The position numbers and the translations under genes were made by a program. A DNA stretch of 24,612 bases from Spirochaetales bacterium (GTDB lineage Bacteria > Desulfobacterota_D > UBA1144): contig PCAG01000019.1 of assembly GCA_002730475.1 (NCBI GenBank), positions 1 to 24,612 on the forward strand. The letters are read 5' to 3'. The notes under the pieces were generated by a model that worked only from the letters and a program-made list of their open reading frames with translations, was not told the origin of the DNA and did not search any database. Below, in pieces: positions 1 to 8,270 of this stretch (position 1 is its first letter; each line of letters starts with the position of its first letter).

Positions 1-326
1 CTGATGGACCTGCTGCTACTAACAACATAGGTAGTAATGCTGGTGGTTCTGACGGAACAGCCGGTACTATCGACGGATACTTAGGTACTGAATATGAAGC
101 TACATATTCAATGGATTTAGTTGATGGAGTTGAACTTTCATTAATTGGTTCTTACATTGATGTAGGTAGTGGTCTTGAGGATGCTTTAATCGCTCAAGCT
201 TACGCAAACACTACTGCCATGAGAGCAAAGTCTTTATTGGAAACAGAAGGAAATATCTGGGCATTTCAGTCTAGATTAATGATTTTCATTGATGATTTCT
301 TTAAAGCTCCTGCTGCAAGTAAGTAG
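1..326 (+). CDS. Probable outer-membrane beta-barrel protein, C-terminal part only
   Basis: The reading frame is open from the left edge (first full codon at position 3) to the TAG at 324-326, so the 5' end of the gene lies outside the window. About 107 residues are visible. They start with a Gly/Asn/Ala-rich stretch, followed by segments with alternating polar and hydrophobic residues (GTEYEATYSMDL, VELSLIGSYIDVG, IWAFQSRLMIFID) that look like the last strands of an outer-membrane barrel, as in porins or alginate-export-like proteins. The protein does not end on the terminal Phe typical of Bam substrates but on a short FKAPAASK tail, so the barrel call is inference from strand pattern only. 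It lies 77 bases upstream of another outer-membrane gene and is closed by a strong intrinsic terminator, so it is the last gene of its transcript. Confidence 0.5.
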   Translation, partial: DGPAATNNIGSNAGGSDGTAGTIDGYLGTEYEATYSMDLVDGVELSLIGSYIDVGSGLEDALIAQAYANTTAMRAKSLLETEGNIWAFQSRLMIFIDDFFKAPAASK

Positions 327-348
327 TAACCTAATATTATCTATTACA

Positions 349-380
349 GGGGGTCCTAATTTTAGGACTCCCTTTTTTTT
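349..380 (+). terminator. Rho-independent terminator after the truncated outer-membrane gene
   Basis: A GC-rich hairpin (GGGGGTCCT, loop of about six A/T bases, AGGACTCCC, with one G:T wobble) is followed at once by eight or nine T residues. It sits 23 bases after the stop codon of the upstream gene. It is the only textbook intrinsic terminator I can find in the window. Confidence 0.9.
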
Positions 381-386
381 TATAAT
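381..386 (+). promoter_or_regulatory. Candidate -10 box for the TolC-family gene
   Basis: A perfect TATAAT directly follows the terminator T-tract and lies 17 bases before the GTG start of the next gene. No good -35 hexamer is present at 16-18 bases, since that region is the terminator stem. In such AT-rich DNA the match may be chance. Confidence 0.3.
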
Positions 387-403
387 CTGATACATTAATA
401 GTA

Positions 404-1915
404 GTGTTTTTTAAAATACTTCTTTTTCTTATTCTTCTTGTATCACCGGCATTGTCGGTGTCATTAGAAGGCGCTATACAGCATGCTTTGGGAAACAATA
501 AAAACATCATAATTCAGGAGGCCGAATTAGAATCAAGCCTTGGTGCAATAAAAGAATTTCAATCTATATACGATCCAAGTTTAAATATTGAGCTGTCTTA
601 TATTGATTCTACCATTCCTTCCACATCTGCTTTTGCAAAAAATAATGTTATAAGTGAAGATTTAACTTATACTGATTTGGGAATCGAAGGCTATTTACCT
701 ACGGGGACACACTATACATTATTTAATGCTGAACTGAACAAAACCAAAACTGATTTAGGTACAAGCGCTATTAGCCCTAAATGGGAGACAGATTTAGAAT
801 TTTCAGTACGTCAAAATTTACTTAAGGATTTCGGACCTGAAGTGAATAATTCCAAAATAATAATTGCAAAAAGAAATGCCGAGATATCTAAAATTGAACT
901 CGAGAGAGTCATTTCCTCGACAATTTTAGAAATTGAAACAAAATATTGGAACGCGGTATATGCCAAGAAGAATCTTAAGCTTGCTGAATCATCATTGCAT
1001 CTTGCTGAAGATTTAGTAGAAAAAAATAGAGTTGAAGTCGAAGTGGGCTCTTTGCCAAAAATAGCTTTGTTGCAGGCTCAATCAGAAGTTGCCTTTAGGA
1101 CAGTTAAATTCATTAAAGCTGAAAATGCTTATCATACGTCTTTAGATTCATTAAAAATGTCTCTATCGATACCTTTCTCTCAAAGAATTACTGTTAATGA
1201 TGATATTGAACAAAAAATGTTAAAACGGATTGATGAAAACGAACTAGAATCCATTGTGCTAAATAACAGACCCGAAATCAGGCAAGAGTCTATGCAACTT
1301 GAAAACTCAAAGCAACTTGTCGAATACTATTCTAACCAATTACTACCAGATTTTGATATTGAAGCGTCATTGTCGTACGCAGGGCTCGGAGGTTCTAAAA
1401 ATCCCGACTATTCTAGTTCAATACTTGGGTCTCCTAAGATTGCCAATAAGTACGACGAAGGATTTTCAGATTCGATGGACACATTGAGATCCTTAGAAAA
1501 CAAAACTTGGAGTATAGGTGCTAGACTAAGCATTCCATTGGGCAACAATGCTGCTGAAGGAAAATACGAGACAGCGATTGCTCGGAAAAATCAAAGACTT
1601 ATACTGCTAGATCAATTGTTAGACTCGATTAACTTAGAAGCACGAAGTTCTTACAGGGAAGTAATGTCGAATGCAAAGAAGATTGAATCATCTAAGTTGA
1701 ATCTATCCTTACAAGAAGAAGTATTAAACATTGAGGAGGAGAGATTTAAAATTGGCATGGCAACGATGAGGGATGTCTTAAAGGCCCAGAGAGATTTAAT
1801 TAATGCCCAGGTTCAATACAATAAAGCGTTAGCGGACTACAATGTTTCAATTACTGCATTAGATTATTCCCTGGGGCTTCTGGTCAAAGAAAAAAAGATT
1901 GTTTTGGACAATTAG
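404..1915 (+). CDS. TolC-family outer-membrane efflux channel protein
   Basis: This 503-aa protein starts at a GTG and has a clear Sec signal (residues 1 to about 18, MFFKILLFLILLVSPALS). After cleavage, the mature part begins SLEGAIQHALGNNKNIIIQE, the usual opening of outer-membrane efflux proteins. Two long alpha-helical repeats follow, each with a barrel segment. The second repeat ends with the family-typical pattern ERFKIGMATMRDVLKAQRDLINAQVQYNKA near residues 450-480. Homologues form trimeric channels that span outer membrane and periplasm and export drugs, proteins or polysaccharides together with an inner-membrane pump and an adaptor. No pump or adaptor gene lies nearby, so the substrate cannot be inferred. 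The gene stands alone after a terminator, and its stop codon overlaps the end of the convergent purH gene by 4 bases. Confidence 0.87.
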   Translation: MFFKILLFLILLVSPALSVSLEGAIQHALGNNKNIIIQEAELESSLGAIKEFQSIYDPSLNIELSYIDSTIPSTSAFAKNNVISEDLTYTDLGIEGYLPTGTHYTLFNAELNKTKTDLGTSAISPKWETDLEFSVRQNLLKDFGPEVNNSKIIIAKRNAEISKIELERVISSTILEIETKYWNAVYAKKNLKLAESSLHLAEDLVEKNRVEVEVGSLPKIALLQAQSEVAFRTVKFIKAENAYHTSLDSLKMSLSIPFSQRITVNDDIEQKMLKRIDENELESIVLNNRPEIRQESMQLENSKQLVEYYSNQLLPDFDIEASLSYAGLGGSKNPDYSSSILGSPKIANKYDEGFSDSMDTLRSLENKTWSIGARLSIPLGNNAAEGKYETAIARKNQRLILLDQLLDSINLEARSSYREVMSNAKKIESSKLNLSLQEEVLNIEEERFKIGMATMRDVLKAQRDLINAQVQYNKALADYNVSITALDYSLGLLVKEKKIVLDN

Positions 1916-3480
1916 TGCTTAAAGTGTCGAACTCCGACAAATATCATAGCTATATTATTTTCGTCGGCGGCTTGAATAACTTCCTCATCTCTGATTGATC
2001 CACCAGGTTGTACTATGGCTGTTATACCTGCACTTGCGGCTTCATCTACACCATCCCTAAATGGAAAGAAGGCATCAGAGGCTAAAACGGACCCTTCGGT
2101 CCCATAATGATCCTTGGCTTTTATCCTGGCGAGTTGTACAGAATTTACTCTATTCATTTGACCAGCTCCAATCCCAACGGTTTTGTTGCCTCTCGCAAAT
2201 ACTATGGCATTTGATTTCACATTCTTACAGACTTTCCAAGCTAACAATAAAGTTTTGATTTCGTCCTCAGTTGGATTTCTTTTAGTGGCTACTTTGTAAT
2301 CTATAAAATCTTCATCAGATGTAATATCTGCATCCTGATAAAGTATGCCCCCGACCACTTTTTTTATGTCCATTAGAGTCTCGTTTTTATTAGATAGAGG
2401 AGGGGTTTTTAGCACTCTAAGATTGGGTTTGGATTTTAAAATCTCTAAAGCATCTTCGGAATACTCAGGTGCTATTAGCACCTCAATAAATGTTTTTGTT
2501 ATCTCGTCGGCTACGTCCTTCTCGACTTTGTTGTTAAACGCAACGATTCCTCCAAAAGCGCTAATTGGATCGCAATCTCGTGCATCGATATATGCCTGTA
2601 GGAGATTTTCGTGTTCTGCGACACCACAAGGATTGTTATGTTTCACTATTACACAAGCGTTAGTTTTGAACTCTTTGACTGTCTCAAGGCAAGAATCGGC
2701 ATCGTAAATATTATTTAAAGACAATTCTTTTCCCTGTAATTGATTTGAATTAGCAATACAGGATTCGGTGATATTATCTTGAACAAAAAAAGATCCTTGT
2801 TGGTGTGGATTCTCTCCATATCTTAAATCGTATGACTTTTTATAATGAAGTGTTAATGTTTCTGGAATTTTATTCTTCGAATTATCAAGGCCTAAGATAC
2901 CTAAATGATTAGATATCGCGGCATCATATTTTGCAACATAAGAGAAGGCTTTTTTAGCCAGATTGTAATTAAATTCCTTATCGATGGTTAGTGCACCATT
3001 AGATATTTTCCCAATAAGAGATTCGTAGTCTGAAGGATCGACTATGACACTAACATCTTGAAAATTCTTCGAAGCTGCTCTTACTATTGTAGGGCCACCA
3101 ATATCAATATTTTCAATGACTTCCTGAAAACTAACCCTTTCATTTGCAATGGTTGCTTCAAAAGGATAAAAATTTACAATTACTAAATCTATAGAGCTAA
3201 TCGCTTGACTCTTGAGGTCTGCTATATGTTGATCGTTATTTCTAATTGCCAATATCCCTGCATGAATCTTTGGGTGTAGAGTTTTTACTCTACCGTCCAA
3301 CATCTCCGGAAATCCCGTTATATCAGATACGTCTTGAACGCTAATACCTTTTTCTCTAAGAAATTTAGCCGTACCTCCACTAGAAATTATTTTTATGCCT
3401 ACTTCTGAAAGCTTTCTTGCGAGATTGTCTAGATTGGATTTATCCCAGACACTGATTAATGCGGTCTTAATTTTACTCAT
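1912..3480 (-). CDS. purH: Bifunctional purine biosynthesis protein PurH (AICAR transformylase / IMP cyclohydrolase)
   Basis: PurH catalyses the last two steps of de novo IMP synthesis: formyl transfer from 10-formyl-tetrahydrofolate to AICAR, then ring closure. The N-terminal MGS-like cyclohydrolase domain (about 1-145) carries SGGTAKFLREKG and GFPEMLDGRVKTLHPKIHAG. The transformylase domain carries RYGENPHQ (220-227) and KHNNPCG (280-286), which includes the Lys-His pair used in catalysis. Length is 522 aa, normal for the family. I chose the ATG at 3480 because MSKIKTALISVWDKSNL aligns directly with known N-termini. An upstream ATG at 3510 would add ten residues that homologues lack. It is a single-gene transcript divergent from murQ, and its last four bases overlap the convergent TolC-family gene. 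Confidence 0.97.
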   Translation of the reverse strand: MSKIKTALISVWDKSNLDNLARKLSEVGIKIISSGGTAKFLREKGISVQDVSDITGFPEMLDGRVKTLHPKIHAGILAIRNNDQHIADLKSQAISSIDLVIVNFYPFEATIANERVSFQEVIENIDIGGPTIVRAASKNFQDVSVIVDPSDYESLIGKISNGALTIDKEFNYNLAKKAFSYVAKYDAAISNHLGILGLDNSKNKIPETLTLHYKKSYDLRYGENPHQQGSFFVQDNITESCIANSNQLQGKELSLNNIYDADSCLETVKEFKTNACVIVKHNNPCGVAEHENLLQAYIDARDCDPISAFGGIVAFNNKVEKDVADEITKTFIEVLIAPEYSEDALEILKSKPNLRVLKTPPLSNKNETLMDIKKVVGGILYQDADITSDEDFIDYKVATKRNPTEDEIKTLLLAWKVCKNVKSNAIVFARGNKTVGIGAGQMNRVNSVQLARIKAKDHYGTEGSVLASDAFFPFRDGVDEAASAGITAIVQPGGSIRDEEVIQAADENNIAMIFVGVRHFKH

Positions 3481-3499
3481 TGGGTTAATATATTTTATA

Positions 3500-3529
3500 T
3501 AGAAATTCATAATATTTAAAGGCTATAAT
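3500..3529 (+). promoter_or_regulatory. Candidate promoter of the murQ-anmK-nagZ-symporter operon
   Basis: TAGAAA (3500-3505, four of six matches to the -35 consensus), an 18-base spacer and a perfect TATAAT (3524-3529) lie in the 71-base gap between divergent purH and murQ. Transcription would start near 3536, leaving a leader of about 15 bases that includes a weak AAGG (3539-3542) nine bases before the ATG. Confidence 0.45.
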
Positions 3530-3551
3530 TAGAATATCAAGGCTTATAGAT

Positions 3552-4436
3552 ATGAAAGACATTTTTCAAGACCTTTCAACTGAGAAAATAAACACGAATA
3601 TAGATACCGACCGCAAGACATTTAATCAGTTAGTCGATTCCTTTATAAATGAGGAAAAAAAGCTCAATAAAGTCCTAAAAGCAAATTCAAAGAAAATTGC
3701 AAAGGCGTCGGAAATCTTCTTTCAGGCATTCTCGAAAGGATCTAAGATTTTCTTTATTGGGGCTGGAACTAGTGGGAGGCTCGGAATCCTTGAAGCTGCT
3801 GAATGTCCTCCAACTTTTGGAACCTCATCAAGTGATATTGTTGGATTGATTGCTGGTGGAAACAGGGCAGTTTTTAGAGCCGTTGAAGGGGCTGAAGACT
3901 CAAAGACAAGTTCGAAAAAGGATTTACTTACCAAAGGTTTTTCGAAAAGAGATCTTCTTGTTGGAATTTCTGCAAGTGGAAAAACTAATTATGTTCTTTC
4001 GGCAATGGATTATGCAAGCAAGATTAATGCAAAGACGATTTTTATTTCTTGTAATAAACCAAAAAAGAAGATATCGCAATTTGATTTAATACTCGAAGTT
4101 GGCCCGGAACTTGTTGCGGGTTCTACCAGATTGAAATCCGGAACTATCACTAAAAATGTACTTAATATTATTACTACTACCGCAATGATTAAAGCCGAAA
4201 AAGTATTTAAAAATATGATGGTTAATATCTCTCCAATCACAAAAAAACTTAGAGCAAGAGCTGTAAGGAATATCTCCACCATTCTTAATCTAGAGAAAGC
4301 CGAATCCTTGAAGTTGCTAGAAGGCAGCAACTGGAATATGAAGATAGCCATTATAATGTTTAAGAAAAATATTAGTTATAGCAAAGCCAGGAATTTATCT
4401 CCTAATTTGTCTTTGAAGGAATTGTTTAAAAAATAG
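3552..4436 (+). CDS. murQ: N-acetylmuramic acid 6-phosphate etherase
   Basis: MurQ cleaves the lactyl ether of MurNAc-6-phosphate to give GlcNAc-6-phosphate and D-lactate, a cytoplasmic step of cell-wall recycling. At 294 aa it has the normal length. The SIS-type sugar-phosphate fold shows FIGAGTSGRLGILEAAECPP (68-87), GLIAGG (98-103), VEGAEDS (111-117) and GISASGKT. Glu-84 and Glu-115 have the same 31-residue spacing as the two catalytic glutamates reported for E. coli MurQ (83 and 114). The motif AGSTRLKSGTITKNVLN and a C-terminal three-helix tail also fit. The kinase gene that supplies its substrate follows after two bases, which supports anhydroMurNAc-derived MurNAc-6-P rather than PTS-imported MurNAc as the source. 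Confidence 0.96.
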   Translation: MKDIFQDLSTEKINTNIDTDRKTFNQLVDSFINEEKKLNKVLKANSKKIAKASEIFFQAFSKGSKIFFIGAGTSGRLGILEAAECPPTFGTSSSDIVGLIAGGNRAVFRAVEGAEDSKTSSKKDLLTKGFSKRDLLVGISASGKTNYVLSAMDYASKINAKTIFISCNKPKKKISQFDLILEVGPELVAGSTRLKSGTITKNVLNIITTTAMIKAEKVFKNMMVNISPITKKLRARAVRNISTILNLEKAESLKLLEGSNWNMKIAIIMFKKNISYSKARNLSPNLSLKELFKK

Positions 4437-4438
4437 CT

Positions 4439-5575
4439 ATGCTAAGTAAGAAAAAAGTTTTGAAAATCATAGGCGTTAACTCTGGGACCTCTGCAGATGC
4501 ACTCGACATCTCGCTGGTTAAATTTGATGGTAAATCAATTAATTTATTGTCTACTAACACGTTTGGCTATCCTACTGTATTAAAGAAAGAAATTCTCAGT
4601 TCGGGACCTAATTCAAAAATATATGATATTGAAACTCTTAGTTTAAAACTGGGTGATTTTGTCTCTAAAAAAATTAATTTATTTATAAAGAAAAATAAGA
4701 TACAAACCTCAAGAATTGATGCAATTGGTTTACACGGACAAACAATTCATCATTCGCAGGATTTTAAGAAAACAATATCGATACAAATAACAGAGCCAGA
4801 TTTGGTTTCTCAGAATACAGGGATAGTAACCGTTTTTGATTTTAGAAAAAAAGATATTGTTGTAGGAGGTGGAGGAGCTCCACTCATGCCAATCTTAGAT
4901 TATTATCTCTTTCCGAAAATCAAACGACCTTTTATCTGTCAGAACCTTGGTGGTATTGCAAACTCAACATTGGTTGAGTCTACGCTTTTAAAATGTATTG
5001 GCTACGATTCTGGCCCCGCTAATTCTTTAATAGATAAAGTTGTCCAAATAAAATCAAAAGGAAAGATTTTTTTTGATCATAATGGTTCCATGGCAAGCAA
5101 AGGAATAGTAAGTCTGCCATTGTTTAATAAAATATTGTCCAATTCTTACTTTGATTTGTTACCCCCAAAGTCCACTGGAAATAGGGAGTTTGGAATAGAA
5201 TATGCCAACGACTTGTATAATTATTCGATTAAAAAAAGGATTAAATTCAACGATTTATTAGCAACTCTTTCGCTTGCTACAGTGGAATCTATTGCAAAGT
5301 CTTATGAGGAATTTATATTTCCTTTTTCATCACCAGGGCTAGTTGTTTTATCAGGTGGAGGAGTGAGAAACAAATATATTGTATCAAAGCTTAAATCTAG
5401 ACTGCCACAGCTAACTTTCGCTAAATCAGACGATTTAGGAATGCCATCCAAATATAAAGAATCAATACTATTTGCACTGTTGGCATACTTGAGATTGACC
5501 AATAAGCAAGTCGACCTTAGAAATCTTACTGGCTCAAACAAGAGAATCCTATTAGGAAAAATTTCCGCTTCGTGA
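4439..5575 (+). CDS. anmK: Anhydro-N-acetylmuramic acid kinase
   Basis: AnmK opens the 1,6-anhydro ring of anhydroMurNAc and phosphorylates O6 with ATP, giving MurNAc-6-P for MurQ. At 378 aa it has the expected length for the ASKHA-fold family. Visible motifs are GVNSGTSADALD (12-23, phosphate loop), LHGQTIHH (98-105), GGGGAPLMP (143-151), NLGGIAN (169-175) and GYDSGPANSLID (188-199). Asp-190 matches the catalytic base of known AnmK enzymes, and a C-terminal GGGVRN motif is also present. The first motif is unusual: most family members I know read GTS-[ML]-DG-[ILV]-D, while this one has Ala-Asp-Ala-Leu-Asp. The catalytic-type Asp and the other motifs are intact, so I expect activity. It starts two bases after the murQ stop and ends one base before the next gene. 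Confidence 0.93.
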   Translation: MLSKKKVLKIIGVNSGTSADALDISLVKFDGKSINLLSTNTFGYPTVLKKEILSSGPNSKIYDIETLSLKLGDFVSKKINLFIKKNKIQTSRIDAIGLHGQTIHHSQDFKKTISIQITEPDLVSQNTGIVTVFDFRKKDIVVGGGGAPLMPILDYYLFPKIKRPFICQNLGGIANSTLVESTLLKCIGYDSGPANSLIDKVVQIKSKGKIFFDHNGSMASKGIVSLPLFNKILSNSYFDLLPPKSTGNREFGIEYANDLYNYSIKKRIKFNDLLATLSLATVESIAKSYEEFIFPFSSPGLVVLSGGGVRNKYIVSKLKSRLPQLTFAKSDDLGMPSKYKESILFALLAYLRLTNKQVDLRNLTGSNKRILLGKISAS

Positions 5576-5576
5576 T

Positions 5577-6530
5577 ATGAAAGACGATTTATCGAACCTT
5601 ATAGTACCAAGAATTAATGTTAATTCAGATTTATCTTTAGAAAATACGATTGATTTGATAAAAAAGTATGATTTTGATTCCTTTATTTTATTTGCAACTG
5701 ACGAAGTTATATTCAAAGAAAAAACTAGATTTTCTCTTGAAAGATTTAATTTTATAAAAAAAGAACTTCAAAAGAATTCTAGAAAGAAAATATTATTCTT
5801 TATAGATGCAGAAAATGGTTTTGGCCATCGATGTGGTGATTATAATGAGTGGAATTATATGGAATTTACTCAGATTAGTAAGGAATTGTATGATAATCAA
5901 ATATCTTTTAATCTAGCCCCCGTGGTTGATGTGAACCAGTTTGACGAAAAAATCCTACGAAATAGATGCTATTCATCCAATCCATCAGAAGTTGTTACTA
6001 TGGCTTCTCTTTTTATAGACTCGTCTTATTCAAACAATGTTGTTCCTTGCATTAAACATTTCCCTGGGCATGGAGCAGCGGAGGGCGATACGCATCTTGG
6101 TATTGTACGCTCTGATTTAGGCCTTGATGAGCTCAACTCCATTCATATAAAACCATTCTTTGATTTGATTGATAGAGTTGAACTAGTCATGCTTAACCAT
6201 ATTCACTATGAATGTTTTGATCGAAATATAGTTCCTGCATCAATGTCGAGAAATATTATAAATAATCTCTTGATAAACGAATTAGAATACAAAGGCGTTA
6301 TCATATCTGACTCATTACAAATGGGGGCTTTGACAGAAAATTTTACACAAGAAGAAATAATCGAATCTTTTATTAAAAATGGGGGCGATTTAATCTTAGA
6401 CCCCATTGAACCCAAACAGGCAATCGAAGTTGTCGATAAAATATTTTCTCAGTCGAATGAATTGGTCGTTAAAAAGATAAAAAAAATTAATAATTTAAAA
6501 ATAAAGGCGAGAAATCTTTTAAAACAGTGA
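5577..6530 (+). CDS. nagZ: Family 3 glycoside hydrolase, beta-N-acetylglucosaminidase NagZ-like
   Basis: NagZ-type enzymes remove GlcNAc from GlcNAc-anhydroMurNAc (with or without peptide) in the cytoplasm. The 317-aa protein is a single-domain GH3 barrel with the signature KHFPGHGAAEGDTHLG (160-175). This contains the Asp-171/His-173 pair that acts as general acid/base in bacterial NagZ, followed by MLNHIHY (205-211) and ISDSLQMGAL (243-252), where Asp-245 is the expected nucleophile. There is no signal peptide, which places it in the cytoplasm and favours NagZ over periplasmic or secreted GH3 glucosidases. The N-terminal half is divergent. It begins one base after the anmK stop and overlaps the symporter by four bases (GTGA), so the four genes should be translated in series. 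Cytoplasmic NagZ plus AnmK plus MurQ implies import of an anhydro-disaccharide or muropeptide. Confidence 0.85.
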   Translation: MKDDLSNLIVPRINVNSDLSLENTIDLIKKYDFDSFILFATDEVIFKEKTRFSLERFNFIKKELQKNSRKKILFFIDAENGFGHRCGDYNEWNYMEFTQISKELYDNQISFNLAPVVDVNQFDEKILRNRCYSSNPSEVVTMASLFIDSSYSNNVVPCIKHFPGHGAAEGDTHLGIVRSDLGLDELNSIHIKPFFDLIDRVELVMLNHIHYECFDRNIVPASMSRNIINNLLINELEYKGVIISDSLQMGALTENFTQEEIIESFIKNGGDLILDPIEPKQAIEVVDKIFSQSNELVVKKIKKINNLKIKARNLLKQ

Positions 6531-8257
6531 AATACTTTGATTTTTTAAAAATTTTAACAAATTTTGATTTAATCATAATAGCTTCTTATCTAATCCTAAG
6601 TTGTCTAATTGGTATTTACCTAAGAAAGCAAGCATCAAGCAGCATTGAATCATACTTTGTTTCTGGGCAGAATCTTCCTTGGTGGCTCCTAGGAACATCA
6701 ATGGTTGCTACAACTCTTTCTATTGATACGCCTATAGTTGTAATTTCCTGGATAAGAGACCCCGGCATCTGGCAAAATTGGTTTTGGTGGTCGTTTCTCT
6801 TCACACATTGCTTGGTCATTTTTTTCTTTTCTAGATATTGGAGAAGGGCGGGGGTCATTACGGACAATCAAATTATTGAACTTAGATATTCGGGAAAGCC
6901 AGCTAAATATCTGCGAATATTTAAAGCTTTTTATTTCTCTACTTTCTTCAACCTAATAATTTCTGGATGGATCATCGGTGCCTTTTTGAAAATTTTTAAT
7001 ACCATACTTGGTTTCGATAGTACAATATTGCTAATTTTGGTAACACTTGTAGCTCTATTCTACACAACTTCGTCTGGACTAAAAGGAGTCGTTATTAATG
7101 ATTTCGTGCAGTATTTTATAGCATTTGCTGGATCCATTATTCTTGCAATTATTTTGATAAATTGTTCGGCCATTGGTGGCCTAGATAATTACTTTCAACT
7201 AGTAAAATCTATAGATACTGAAAAGCTAAGAATGATTCCCTCGATTTTTAACAATGACGATTTTATGCTTTTCTTAAGTTATGCGACGGTTGTGTGGTGG
7301 TCGTCGCACAATTCAGATGGTGGAGGATATATCATACAAAGATTATGTTCTGCTAAATCTGAAAAAGACGGAGCACTTGGTACTATATGGTTTGTGGTTA
7401 ATCATTACGTTCTTCGATTTGCACCTTGGCTCATAATTGGCCTGTGCACACTGATTATTTTCCCAATAAATGCTGATTATAGCCTGGATAACGAAACAAT
7501 TTATCCTTTGCTCATCAGAGATTATGTGGGTAGTGGATTTAAAGGCTTTCTAATAGTAACTTTATTGGCTGCATATATGTCCACAATCAGCACCCAAATA
7601 AATTGGGGGTCGTCTTATCTCATTAATGATTTATACAGAAGATTCTATAAGAAAAATGAGTCTGAGGAACATTATGTTTATATGTCAAAACTTTTTACTA
7701 TTGTGTTTCTTTTTTTGGCGCTCTTTGTTGGACTCTCAATCCACAATATTGGGGAAGCTTGGATTTTTCTATGGGGCGTAAGCTCTGGCCTTGGATTTTT
7801 TCTGATTGCCAGATGGTTTTGGTGGCGGATAAATTCATGGTCTGAAATAGCGGCTTTAATAGCATCCATTTTTTTAAGTTTAACGACCTATGTGCTTAAT
7901 GAAATGAATGTAATTTCTGTTGATTTTTTTACAAAAATTATGATAATTCCACTTTCGATTTTAATTGGCTTACTCGCAACGTATGTAACTCCTCCAGAAA
8001 CAAATAAAACATTAACCAAGTTTTATAATCAAATTAACCCTGATGGTTTTTGGAATTTTGATAACAAAAAGAGTTCTCATAATCTAAAAAGCATTACTGC
8101 TCCGCTAATTAGCTCCATATTTCTGGCTCTGTCGATATTGCTAATGATTTTTGGCCTTATTCAATTTGCGACTGGGAATGTGACATTAGCGATTGTCTTT
8201 CTTGTCCTTGGCTGTCTGATTTTGATTAAATTAATTAAGAGAATTAACCTGTTATGA
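6527..8257 (+). CDS. Sodium:solute symporter (SSS family), candidate cell-wall sugar importer
   Basis: This 576-aa membrane protein starts at GTG (6527) inside the stop codon of nagZ. About 13-15 hydrophobic segments are visible (for example near 14-30, 88-103, 135-157, 166-212, 285-312, 388-428, 440-486, 525-568). Family signs are YFVSGQNLPWW (43-53) near the N-terminus and the conserved block LLAAYMSTISTQINWGSSYL (346-365) followed by INDLYRR, which in SSS transporters forms part of the second sodium site. Members couple sodium entry to uptake of sugars, amino acids or vitamins. The substrate cannot be read from the sequence. Because the gene is the last of an operon otherwise devoted to anhydroMurNAc and GlcNAc metabolism, import of GlcNAc-anhydroMurNAc, anhydroMurNAc or a muropeptide is my inference. 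The gene ends 13 bases before the convergent Fe-S carrier gene. Confidence 0.85.
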   Translation: MKYFDFLKILTNFDLIIIASYLILSCLIGIYLRKQASSSIESYFVSGQNLPWWLLGTSMVATTLSIDTPIVVISWIRDPGIWQNWFWWSFLFTHCLVIFFFSRYWRRAGVITDNQIIELRYSGKPAKYLRIFKAFYFSTFFNLIISGWIIGAFLKIFNTILGFDSTILLILVTLVALFYTTSSGLKGVVINDFVQYFIAFAGSIILAIILINCSAIGGLDNYFQLVKSIDTEKLRMIPSIFNNDDFMLFLSYATVVWWSSHNSDGGGYIIQRLCSAKSEKDGALGTIWFVVNHYVLRFAPWLIIGLCTLIIFPINADYSLDNETIYPLLIRDYVGSGFKGFLIVTLLAAYMSTISTQINWGSSYLINDLYRRFYKKNESEEHYVYMSKLFTIVFLFLALFVGLSIHNIGEAWIFLWGVSSGLGFFLIARWFWWRINSWSEIAALIASIFLSLTTYVLNEMNVISVDFFTKIMIIPLSILIGLLATYVTPPETNKTLTKFYNQINPDGFWNFDNKKSSHNLKSITAPLISSIFLALSILLMIFGLIQFATGNVTLAIVFLVLGCLILIKLIKRINLL

Positions 8258-8270
8258 TTTACCAAACTGT

